From Desmodesmus armatus (taxonomy: Eukaryota; Chlorophyta; Chlorophyceae; Sphaeropleales; Scenedesmaceae): DNA of 64,000 nucleotides. The first letter of the stretch is position 1. Every line of letters starts with the position of its first letter. This document shows, in pieces, positions 46,273 to 56,942 of the stretch. Position numbers and translations under genes: made by a program. The stretch spans positions 372,001-436,000 of the forward strand of contig VIIQ02000562.1 in NCBI GenBank assembly GCA_007449985.2, given 5' to 3'. The notes under the pieces were generated by a model, which saw nothing but the letters and a program-made list of their open reading frames with translations, was not told the DNA's origin and made no database searches.

Positions 46273-48396
46273 ATGAATCAGCTCACAGAACTCAGCACCC
46301 TGCTGCAGCCACTTGGGCTGTCACATCTTGTACAGCAGCACATCCTGCACCCAGGCCAGTGGCGCAACCAGCTTGTGCAGGCCTTGGTGCAAAGGTCAGT
46401 CGGTTGCAGAATTTCAAGTATGCAAGCTCCAGCACGTGATGGCTGCTTCCTCAAGCTCACCTTACGTAATTCCTCTGGTGTCTGCTGCGGGCAGGCTGTT
46501 GGGTGGCAAGACTCTGGATGGTGTCTGTGTTGGTGGTGCTGATCAGTATGAAGCCTTACCAGAAGACGAGCGCTTCGCCAAGAGTAAGTGAACGAGTCAG
46601 CTTGCCTGAGTGTCGGTTCAGCAGAACAAAGTAACCACCGATGCTGCTGTTGCCTGCAGAGTGCCAGTCTGTCCTGCAGCTGCTGGGCATCAGCACCTCA
46701 CCAGAGCAGATCCGGGTAAGCCTCTGCTCGCGTGTGCGCTGGCATGACTGTGCATATATGGACGCAGGCAGCAATTCGCCTCCCGCCCCTGCACTCATGC
46801 CAGCTTGTCTGCCTGACAGGGTTGCAGCGGTCAGCAAGACAAGGACACAGCACCCCTCCTGCAGATGGCGCGACTGCTCTCTGTGATGGAGTCGCAGCGG
46901 GCAGCAAGCAGCAAGTCGGCCCGACACATGGGTTCCACTCACCCACCAGCATCGGACCAGGCATTGCAGCAGCAGCAAGTGGATGCCAGCAGTAAGGCTA
47001 CACAGCTGCTAACCACAGCTGCTGGGCAGTTGTCCAAACTGCTGTCAGAAAACGTGCAGCTGTTCCCCTCAGACATGGGGGATATACTCAAAGCCTACAG
47101 GTAAGGAAGTGCTCACAGTGCGGCAATAAACTGCCTAAGCTCTCATCATGCAGCCCAATCTCCCCTGTGTGAATATGCCTGCCTGTTGCTGCCCAGGTGT
47201 TGGGCCCCTGCTGCTGAGGTGTGCTGACTGTAGCTGTCCCAGCTGCATGCGTGCACATACATGCAACCGCGTTGTTGTTTGATCATGCCCCTGCAGTGAT
47301 CAAGGCGCTTATGTGCAGTTGACGCAGCTGTGCCAGCACGCTGTCCAACGCGCCCAGCAGCTGCAGCAGGCATTGCAGGCAATGTCGGCAGCTGGCGCCA
47401 GCAGCTGCGAGGGGGCTGGGGGCGAGCAGTGGCAGCAGCTCGTGCAGGACGTGGACGCGGCATTGGGGAGGCAGCTGCAGGAGCTGCAAGCCTTTGACGC
47501 TGTGTATCAGCAGGTGGGGTCCAATGCCGGCTGTGGTATGCTCTTCCACTGGTGCTTTTGCTGCCAGTGTTTCTGGGGATGAACATCAGGTTGTACTCTG
47601 GCTGTTGCGCCTTGTTGAGGGCTGACCGTTTGTGCAGCAAGGGGAGTGCCACTTGGCAGCCTGCCTGCCTGCAGCTGGACAGTAGGGACCGCAGCAGCAA
47701 GCAATCACTGCAACTGGCATGCAACATTCTGCAATGCTATCCGCTTGACACCCGAATCACCTCCTAATCATCTGGTGTTACACACCGACAGGAACTGTCA
47801 GTCTGGGCCGGAGGAGCCAATATCCAGCAGCAGCAGCAGCAGCAGGCAGTGTCATGGGCCGACCCCCGTGCCAGCAGCGCAGAGGCCAGTGGCATGATGG
47901 CCCGCAGCCTGATGGCTGCTTACCAGGAGCTGCAGTCAGTGATGGATGCCCTGCACACAATCATGACGCAGCACCAGGCCCTCAAGGTGGGAGGAGGGGG
48001 GCCTGAGATGTTTGCGAGGCTGCTGCCTGGTCGATGGCCACTTTCCTCATCGGCAACGTCAAGCCTGCAACCGCATGATCACGCCCAGAGCCTCTCATTT
48101 ATGCTGTCAGCAAGGGGTCAGCTGGCACTTAGCAGCTTATCGGCCAATACCGTCCCCAGGCTGTGCACAGGACAACTCTGTGGTTTTTCAACACATCACA
48201 GAGTCGATTCTTGAACATTCTTTGGTTGTGGTTGTCTGCATGCTCTATCATTTCAACACTGAGGTTCACCAAACCATGTTTTGTGCCTGACATGCAGGAT
48301 GTTCCTGCTGCGCCGCTGCAGCAGCAGAAGGACAGGCACCTGCAGGAAACACTCACCCTACGTATGAGTGCGAGCGCTGTGCGGCCTCACCCTTGA
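46273..48396 (+). CDS. Augmin complex subunit 7-like protein (AUG7/HAUS7 type), 7 exons, 337 aa
   Basis: Augmin recruits gamma-tubulin to existing microtubules to branch new ones in the spindle. Exons: 46273-46394, 46495-46583, 46660-46715, 46865-47100, 47297-47513, 47792-47986, 48298-48396; all phases agree, giving 337 residues, close to Arabidopsis AUG7 (~329). Similarities by eye to plant AUG7, in the same order: CQSVLQLLGISTSPEQIR (plant ...AKFLGIT...), SKLLSENVQLFPSDM (plant ...FSEECKLFPADV...), QLQELQAFDAVYQQELSVW (plant ...ARAFNTIYTKEIRPW) and SLMAAYQELQSVMDALHTI (plant ...LLEAYNMLLKFLGNL). The rest is Gln/Ala-rich helix. Identification rests on recalled sequence, so a different coiled-coil protein is possible. 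TGTAA at 48516. Confidence 0.6.
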
Positions 48397-48515
48397 GCCC
48401 ACATATGGACAAGGCACGGCACCTGCCTGTGCTGTTCTTCTGCTGATTGAGACCTTATTTGCAGTGCATCGCCCCCCGCCCAGGCAGTTGTTGACATGGG
48501 CAGCAGCTGTGTGGC

Positions 48516-48520
48516 TGTAA
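48516..48520 (+). terminator. TGTAA polyadenylation signal of the augmin-like gene
   Basis: TGTAA 120 nt after the stop codon. Confidence 0.55.
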
Positions 48521-48688
48521 CTGTGGAGAGGCTTTTTCCTGTTTGTGCCGGCACAGCCTATGGCAGCCCCATTCTGCATAGGATGCATGGACCTCAATGA
48601 TGCTGATCTGGGGTCTGGAAGCGAACTAGTACAGTGTTACACGCAACCACTGGGCTCCACACAGCTCAGGGTGAGAAGCCCAAATTCC

Positions 48689-48743
48689 ATTAAAGCCCAA
48701 AGCACCTATTAAAGCCCAAAGCACCTATTAAAGCCCAAAGCAC
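48689..48743. repeat. 19-bp tandem repeat, ~2.9 copies
   Basis: Unit attaaagcccaaagcacct repeated at 48689, 48708 and 48727 (last copy partial) without mismatches. Confidence 0.9.
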
Positions 48744-50808
48744 AGTCCATATATGTCTACACACACATGCCACACGCCCACCCAGCTCCATCCATGTGCC
48801 CCCGAGAAATAAATTGAGCTTAAGCCTGTGCAGCAAGAGACAACTAAACAAGACTAGCCTATCACCTGAGACTATCACCTCAGCACTATGCAGTGCAATT
48901 TCACACCGAAGTAAAGTAAAAGCAGTCTTCCGCTGGCGCGCAACCACGCCCAACATCAACATCCGCAAACATCAGCACAAACTCACTAGCCGACCACACA
49001 ATCAATGTGCCCACTGTGACAGGGACGGCAGTGCCAGTGCATGCCAGCCAACAAAATAGGTCACCACCTCGTGCACGGCAACTGCCCACCGCCACATGGG
49101 GCCAACAGGCCCCGGCCTTAGGTAGGGTGCACGCAATTCAAAATCTCTTTTCCACATGGAGCCCTATGCCCAAGGTCACCCCAAGGGGTGCCGGCAATGT
49201 CCAGCACCATTACCTGCACACACACTCTGCTATTTTACACCGCGCTGTGCATACACCACCTCTAATGAAAGCACCAGCGTCAGTATGTGGTCATCAAGTA
49301 TATGGGAGTGACAAACCAACACAACACCAGGCCGGCACAGCCACAGCCTGATGCTGCAGCACCACACCCCCACCCTTGGCTGCAGCCTGCCCTGTGGGTT
49401 GAAGCAGCCCCTGCTCGCCTGCTGTGCAAATGTGTGTGTTGACACATGACATGGAAACGTGACTTGCGTCAGCCACATCAACTCAGCAAAACAGCCAGGA
49501 TGTGTCGTATGTGTGTGTCACCCCATACCAAGGTCTGCTGGTCCAACCTGCGCTCCACCAGAAATTCACGCCCAAGTCGATGCCCCCCCCCCCCCAGGAG
49601 GTAATGTGCAGGTGACACCCCCAGCCACGATGCCGTGCACAAAGTAGTGACGCCGCATATGCAGGCTGTGTCAACACATGGTCGATACCCAGACCACCTG
49701 TTGGGTGCACCGCTGGCATCGTTTCACAGCAAAATCTGTGTTCAAGGGTTCAGCCTGTGTGATGCCTGTTTGCAACTGCACCCAGGACAGCAAACATCAC
49801 AGGCGGGGGCCGCAGCACAGCCTGAACTACGGGTGGCCACTATACACACACTGCACCACAGTGCTCAGGGCGATTCCTTCACGACACCCCTGTCTCCACC
49901 CACAACCTTGGGATGCAGCAGGTCCCACAAGTTGGCGGCTTGCTGCTGTACTGCGGCTGTGCCCTGTTGCATCGGCAATACCTGCGCACCAGGGTACATG
50001 CTACACACACTAAGGCGCTGACCAACGTATGCAGGACCCTTGCGACATCTTCACATGAACCAAACCAGGGCATGAAGCAGACCACGGCTGCCCACTGGCA
50101 GCACAAAACTCCGCTGCATAGCTTTGGATGGCACAACATGGCAAACCACATGCAGTCACATAACAGAAACTGCACCGCAACCAGCACAAGGAGGACGGAG
50201 GGACGATACAGCAATCAACCCCAGCTGCAACACTGGACGTGAACATGTGATGGCGACGAAGCAATGCTGATGCCCTGCCCTGTTCAAACAGCGCCGACAA
50301 CAGCACACAAACATGACGCCAGACTTCAGCTGCTGGTGCGGCTCACAGCAAAGCTTACTTGCACAACATAGACGGTACTACCCCTCTCCCCAGCGCTTGA
50401 GTGGAACCTGCTGGAGCAGCCATATGGTGGAACGAGCAATCCTTCAAACACAAAAAAAAAACAGAAGCAGAAGTAGATGCCTGCCCATAATACCACACTA
50501 AATACATACCCTACCATAACATAGTATGCTGTAACAAACCACAGCACATCATACGTGAACCGTATCAAGCCCTGCTCTGCTGGCGGGATGGCGCTGCAGT
50601 GGAAGGTGTGCCACCTGTCCTACAAGGCCAGGCTATGCGGTGCTGAGCTGCATGGGAAGCATGATGCCGGCGGTTCAACTGTCGATGCCCACATGCTCCA
50701 ATAGGCACACGACCGCATGCAGCATACGATGGGCACAGTGTGCCACAGTACGGTATAGCCTGCAGACAGTGCTTGCTGCTGCCACCCATGCGCGCACACG
50801 CACGCACG

Positions 50809-50816
<8 letters not shown>

Positions 50817-50890
<74 letters not shown>
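50817..50890. repeat. (CA)37 microsatellite
   Basis: Uninterrupted CA dinucleotides, preceded by a degenerate CGCA/CG-rich flank from ~50791. Confidence 0.97.
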
Positions 50891-50893
<3 letters not shown>

Positions 50894-51171
50894 AGTCTCG
50901 AGTTCAATTCACGACAGTCTTCAGTCCTGGTCAGCACTGATCACTACCCTCCGGGACCGGAGGACAGCCCCAGGGACGTCGCAAGCCCAAGAGCCACTAC
51001 CAGGTGAACGCCTTCCTTTTTTCCGGCTTAATAACTGTGCATGCAGATAGACGCCCTCGAATTCCGTCATAGTTTGACTATCCTTGTAGGACTATGTTGG
51101 TACCCTCTTAGAACTGCTTGCATGTGATTGGCATGCTTACTACATGATAGCTACTCAAGTAATCCCTGTGC

Positions 51172-51173
<2 letters not shown>

Positions 51174-51251
<78 letters not shown>
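51174..51251. repeat. (AC)39 microsatellite
   Basis: Uninterrupted AC dinucleotides over 78 nt; second such array within 400 nt. Confidence 0.97.
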
Positions 51252-51252
<1 letters not shown>

Positions 51253-52760
51253 ATGTCCTTCCATCCCAATCCCTGGACCCTTGTAGGACGCTAGCGTCGC
51301 ATGCATGTCTACTGCATGTACGCTCTATGCTAAGACACACAGCAAGGCCAACACCACAACACAGTTGGGGATGCAGTATGCACTGCAAGACAGCCCAGCC
51401 AACATGCTATGCTTTCCTGGTGGTGCGAAACCAGGAGAGCATAGATACCCTCATCACCTGCCAGTCACCCTGCTGGATACACCCCCAAAAAGTGGGCCAC
51501 TGCACTGGGCGCTTGCGCGCATAAACGGCTGTGCCACGAACAAGGCAGCCCAAAGCGACTTTCTCGATTTGAGTTGGTTGCGCCCCACCACCGCCAGCAC
51601 CACCACCACCAGAGAGGATGCTGTAACTGCTTGGCATGGGAGCACAACACTGCACAGCAAGCGTCATGACCAATTTGAGTTCTGGAGCTCCATTTTCTAC
51701 TCCACTTCGTACTCCAGACAGCACCAAGGGCATGGTGCATCCAAAGACATGTGCCCATGCCGATGGCAAGATCAGACACTGCAGGAAAACCATCACGCCA
51801 CCAACGCACAACCGTCACACAGAGACAGAATGTTGATTTGAGCTCTGTGCTGATCTGCCTCCCGTCAGAATTTGTCACTTTCCAACAGCACACAGGGCAT
51901 ACCCATCACCAAGCCCAAATAGCAGCAGTATTGTGAGGACGTGTCAGTCAAAGAACCCGAGGGCGGCCTTGCGGCAGCAGCCTCAAGCCTGTAAAGGGCA
52001 CCTCTGCAGCAGCTCAACGCAGACGCTGTATGATTGTGGTCAGCGTCAGTGCAATACAACGCCAGCACGTCACCCTTGCCTGCGCAAACACTCACACTGA
52101 CCACACACATACGCGCGCGCAATCAACATAAAGTTGACCTGACAGTGCGCCTGCCACGCCATAGACGCACACATGCGCACACGCTCACACACGGACAAAT
52201 ACAGACGATCCAGGCACATATAACCCAGCCACACACCCATGCAAGACCGACTAACTCGCAGGTCCTATTACCTGCTGAGCAACATCATCAACCAGCACAT
52301 GATGGCCGGCCACAAGGCATCCAGACCCTGCCTTCTTGTCACTCCTGCTGGGTGGTCGCGCCATAGCACGCGAATAAGGGCGTCAGCTGCAATGGAGACA
52401 TGCATGGCCCATGCACTATTGACAGCACCATAGAATGCCCACGCAAAAATATGGCTGGGCGCTGGGGTTCTCACAAAGGCAGTAACAGATACCCTAACTG
52501 GACCAGTAGGTGAACCGATGGGCGCAACCTGCTGCAACCATACGAGTAAAGACACTGTGAGTGAAGACACCGGCAAGCTGCTGCAAGGACGATGACAAGC
52601 TGCTGCAAGGGCGCACACGCACCCGGCAGCTGACAGACACACAACCTTATGCAAGCTGTGCACACTTCACATTGGATGCCTGCAGGCCGCAGAATGAGCA
52701 CGTTTTGAGCACCTGCAGTACATCCTTTCACTGTGCTGACGACGCCTTTTATGCAACGCA

Positions 52761-54730
52761 TCACAGCAAAGGGACGCCTGCAAGCCGAATGAAGAGGATG
52801 ACAGCCAGCACGACAACGCCCAGCACGGCGAGCGCGCACAGGGTGACGAAGGGCATGACAGGGACGCTGAAGCGCGGCACCATGCCCTGTGCCATCAGCA
52901 CCTCAGCCATATCGGTGACACACTGCTCAGGGGGTATGTAGGTCTCCTGGGTCATGCCCAGGTCCCTTGCCGCCTTGCTGGCGTCGATGCAAGGCGCCTT
53001 GTTGAGCATAGCGCGTGCCAGGTCCCAAGGGAGCCCCATGAAGGGACCAAACACCAGCACGCCCCACACGGGCCCCAGCATGGGAGGGATCCACTGCTTG
53101 GGGTACTTCTTCCGCAGCAGCTTGCGCGCGTCAGACAGCAGGTAGCAGCACTGGGAGTTCACCAGGTAGCGGCCGGATGCAGTAGGGCTCTCCATAGCAG
53201 CGATGTGGGCGCGCGCCACGTCCCGCACGTCCACCATACCCATGCCGATGTTGGCGGCAAAGGGCCACATGACGCCGGACATGAGGTGCAGGCACTGCCG
53301 GACAGACTCGCCATCCACACGGTTGGACAGGGGAGGACCCCAGATGGCGCCGGGGTTGATGGTCACCAGCGTCCACCTGCCGCCAGCTTCCTTGGACATC
53401 TCCATAGCACGCTGCAGGAGCAAGCAGCAGCACGGCAAGCATGGGGTGGGGTGGGGAGAGTCGGGGCTTGAGGGCATGCAGAGCACCAGAGGTTGCAGAG
53501 GTGGGCAGCGAAGCAGGCAGGCTCATAGATGCACACCCACCAAGTAGTGTGATTGACACCAACTGCCGACTGTCTGGGATTGCCTGTCAACTGTCAGCTG
53601 TTGCTCGATGCAAAAGGCACAGCATGCAATACTCATGCTGCTGCAGTGCTCACCAGCTCTGCCATCTTTTTGCTGTAGAAGTAAGGGAACTTCCGTGGAG
53701 TGGCAGTGATGTTCCAGTCTGCCTCTGTAAACACATGGCCCTGCCCACGCTCAGTGCCGTCCGTGAAGACTGCTGCTGTCGATGATGTGAGAACGACACG
53801 CTGCACAGAGGGTGTGGCGTTTACACATGTCAGCACGTTCTCTGTGCCCATCACTGCTGGCTTGATCAGCAGCTCCTCCTCCTGCACCCAGAAGCAGCAG
53901 AGGCAACAACATTTCCTGCTTATCTGGTGGATCCAACAGCATTGTGTTGATCTCTTCTGTGCATGCACACATGACGTGTGCACGGACGCACAGTTATCCA
54001 CTTTCTATCCTGCGTTCCTGCTTGGATGGGGATGCCATATGGTGTCGGGCAACACCAGCGGTGGGGTGAGGTGGCATGCGGGGGACCTTCCAGCTGCTGA
54101 CACTGACTCCAGCATACATGCTTTGAGGCAGTCTCGTCCATTTTATGGCGCCAGTTGCTGGACAGTGTGTGAGAGCATGTTGCAAGGCCTGCCACAGACT
54201 GCGTGACTGCTTGTGCTGGCACTGCGTACTGCTCACAGCTGACCATTGCATCTGACGCTCAACCGCAACAGCAAGGCGCACCTGTCCAGCTGGGCACTCC
54301 AGCGCATAGGGAGATGCTGTATGGATGACGCAGCTGCACCCTGCCATAGCGTGTATGAAGCTTCCTGGCACAGTAAGGTCAGCTGCAAAGAGCTTCAACC
54401 GCTCTGCTGCTCCAGGCAGTTCCAGCAGGTGGTGCACGGACTTGCGATTGCGGGGGTCTCGGCATGTTGCATGCACAGTGTAGCCCCGCTCCAGCAGCTG
54501 CTTAACAAGGTGGCCTGCACGTTGCAACAAAGTTGGGCAGTGTGGATGGGGGCTCCTGGAACTGCGGTGGGCCAGCCAGGCTGGGTGCACGCAAGCCTTC
54601 AAAAAGCTGTGAGGGCGACCTGCAGCTCACCTGCAACGTAACCTGTTGCTCCTGTCAAGCACACGCATGTGCTTGCCGGCCCAGGTCCAGGCACATCACA
54701 ATTCTGGGGCAAAGCCACCTGCACTGCCAT
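52761..54730 (-). CDS. Extended short-chain reductase, DFR/CCR-like, tail-anchored, 4 exons, 403 aa
   Basis: NAD(P)H-dependent reductase of the dihydroflavonol 4-reductase / cinnamoyl-CoA reductase superfamily; the substrate cannot be read from sequence. Minus-strand exons: 54730-54631, 54514-54282, 53881-53654, 53411-52761, phases consistent. Residues 26-34 TGATGYVAG form the Rossmann glycine motif; HATCRDPRN supplies a cofactor-binding Arg. [11 protein letters not shown] carries the catalytic Ser, and YFYSK (Y178, K182) is the YxxxK pair. [14 protein letters not shown] and [15 protein letters not shown] are family signatures. The last ~25 residues ([20 protein letters not shown]) form a membrane helix, not usual for soluble DFR/CCR, so it may sit on the ER or plastid envelope; 3-beta-HSD-like tail-anchored reductases are an alternative. 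Sense-strand noncoding DNA downstream is G/T-rich. Confidence 0.85.
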
Positions 54731-55649
54731 GGCTCTGCTGCTGTTCCAGTCAGACGATTCGGATCAGGCGGAAGCTGCGATGGACTGAGCAAATGCAGTG
54801 CCAAAACTCAATTTCTCGCTATATGAGGCTCGCGAGTGAATAAGAACCGTCTTTCAAGGTTGGGGGGTGGCCACCTTCCTGCCTGCCCGTCTGTGCTGGT
54901 ACGGAGCTTTCAACCAGAACAAAGGCAAGACAAGTTCTTTGCTTGCTTCGTCTGGTCCTGGGCTCCCGATGCTGAGCACTGCCTGTGTTCAGGGAAGGGA
55001 AGACCTGGTGCCACGCAGCAACAATCGCGGATCGTAAGGACACGTCCCTTCTGGCAGTCACCTTGTTTAGCGGATGCTGGTGGGCGTTTCACCGGATGCC
55101 GGTCGGCGTTCCCTGAGGGACCCTCTCACTTTTTGCTGTGGTTTTGGGTGATGAAATCATGATCACTGTTTGTCGCACTATTTCACATCTTACTCACCAG
55201 ATCCTTAGCAAAACCAGCAAGGAAAGCTTTCACTGATCGACGCTGGCCACAATGCAGCCTCGACAGCTGGCCACAACCTGGAACACTGGCAGCAATCTGG
55301 AGGAAAGGGTTTTTTTTAGTGCTGTATCCTTGATCTGGTGTACTTACTTCCGTCCTGCATTCAGTAAGTATGCCCCTCTTATTCGGCCCAATTGTAGGGT
55401 TGACAAAGCCGGAACAGCAGTGGAACGCCACTCGTTTGGGCTCTCTACTCCTCAGCAACTTTGGGCTTTCATTCCTCAGCAAGTAGTCATGGTTATTCAG
55501 AATTTCAACGTCAAGTGCACGCTCAGCGAGCACAGCAGTGCACCATCCAGGCATGGCTGCACCTAGGTCCCTTGACTTTGCATGCATGTGGCAGCTGTGG
55601 AGCTCAATTTTTGATGTCGTGCTATGTTCATGCCAGGCTGCTGTCACAT

Positions 55650-55686
55650 TGGGTTTAGGTGGTGGTCAATGCACCACCTAAACCCA
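55650..55686. repeat. Perfect 15-bp inverted repeat with 7-nt loop
   Basis: Left arm tgggtttaggtggtg at 55650-55664, right arm its exact reverse complement at 55672-55686. It would form a stable stem-loop in either transcript. It lies between two minus-strand genes. Confidence 0.9.
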
Positions 55687-56678
55687 TCTTGTTTACTGAT
55701 TTGTACAGGAGGGTCCCCAAACTGTACCAGCACTTCACATGGGCCATAGAAATCGAACGTAAGCTGGAAAAAGCCTCAAAGCCTCAGCACATCCATTTGA
55801 TTACAATGTTACAGGGCTGCTGGCAGCAAGGACGATAAGACGGCTGTGCAGGTGCAGTCCTCAAGGAGAGCACGCAGGACATCTACACTGTTGCATCTGC
55901 ACTTAACCCTAATCACTCAGTGATTTTGTCACGCAACACAGTGCAAGTCAAAGTCACGCCTCCCTTGAGCCACGTCCTCCACCAAACCGAACACACTGCC
56001 ACAACACCTGTCCGCGGCATGCAAAACATTCCTGACTGATTATGTCAGGCATTTAAGCTGGTAGTGTTGCTGACTAGGCCTGAAAGCCATGGTGTTGTAT
56101 ATTCCGATGCACAATCATAATACATCTGTGTCTGCATGCACATGTATGTGGTGTATGCTGCATACTGTGAGACAGTGCCCGGAACCGGGGAGGTAGCAAA
56201 ATTTCCTGTGGAGACACTGGGAACACACAAAGATGGGAACACAGAACACAATGTAACTAGCTATACTGTTGAGTGTGTGGTGGGCCTGGCACTGCAAGGG
56301 GCCAGGCTTGCTTGATCTGGTGTGTAGATGTTATTGGTTGCTGCGCGTCCAGAGGAGGCCCTCCTGTGACAGCTCCCTTTGCAAACTGTGCAAATGCCGA
56401 GACACATCGTGTCAATATCACACCGTCCAGCAATCAACTGCCAGGTGGGACCGCAGCCAGGCCTTGGAGGGCTGTCAGCATGTAACACCACGTGATGCAT
56501 CACACAGTCATTGTGTGACAGTGCTAGTGCGATGTCGTGGAGGACAGTACGCAGGCTACGATGCGAGGCTTGTGCGACCTAGTAGTACATGGCCCAGTCT
56601 GTTCAGCACAGTCTGGCGGCGATGATATCTGAAAAGCGCACAGCACACTTGAAATACTGACATGATGTTTGCAGCCGA

Positions 56679-56683
56679 TTACA
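56679..56683 (-). terminator. TGTAA polyadenylation signal of the PsbP-domain gene
   Basis: TTACA on the plus strand, 260 nt downstream of the gene's stop codon on the minus strand. Confidence 0.5.
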
Positions 56684-56770
56684 CAGCTGGCACAACAGCA
56701 ATGGCACATAACATGACCAAAGGGATGCATGTCTCCAGCTCTGCACACCCTTTGAGTGCTTGGCAGGCAC

Positions 56771-56819
56771 ACACCACCACACAGGCAAACACCACCACAC
56801 AGGCAAACACCACCACATA
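56771..56819. repeat. 18-bp tandem repeat, ~2.7 copies
   Basis: Unit acaccaccacacaggcaa repeated at 56771, 56789 and 56807 (partial). Confidence 0.9.
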
Positions 56820-56942
56820 GTGCACCTTGCACACAGCAGAACTCGCAAGCTAAACCAACCCATCATGCATTGGCTGGATGCACTCCCTGTGTCTACACAC
56901 GCACCCAGCAGCTGCAGCCATGTCACTCCTCACTCTGATATC

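Larger units (their letters stand above)
48397..52760. other. 4.4-kb gene-free, C/A-rich stretch
   Basis: After the augmin-like 3' UTR the plus strand turns C/A-rich, so the minus strand is G/T-rich. That is the bias seen in noncoding DNA sense to genes elsewhere here, which suggests a long 3' UTR or downstream region of the minus-strand reductase. TTACA, a minus-strand TGTAA, occurs at 48637-48641 and 49235-49239. The stretch contains a 19-bp tandem repeat, a 13-C run (49583-49595) and two (CA)n arrays. No convincing coding sequence on either strand. Confidence 0.4.
54731..56942. other. Intergenic region between the reductase and PsbP genes
   Basis: About 2.2 kb, less GC-rich than the rest between ~55100 and 56260. 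It contains a 15-bp inverted repeat (55650-55686), an 18-bp tandem repeat (56771-56819) and, at 56679-56683, TTACA, the probable polyadenylation signal of the PsbP gene. A 154-codon minus-strand open frame (55183-55647) has no recognisable domain or splice context. Confidence 0.4.

Noticed and set aside
49583..49595. 13-C run as a possible regulatory element
   Set aside because: A similar 13-C run occurs at 26728-26740; both are simple homopolymers without context.
50565..51388. Open frames of poly-Thr-His or Cys-Val residues
   Set aside because: Translations of the (CA)n arrays.
55183..55647. 154-codon minus-strand open frame
   Set aside because: No domain or splice partner recognised; considered as a degraded mobile element but no conserved transposase residues or terminal repeats were found.
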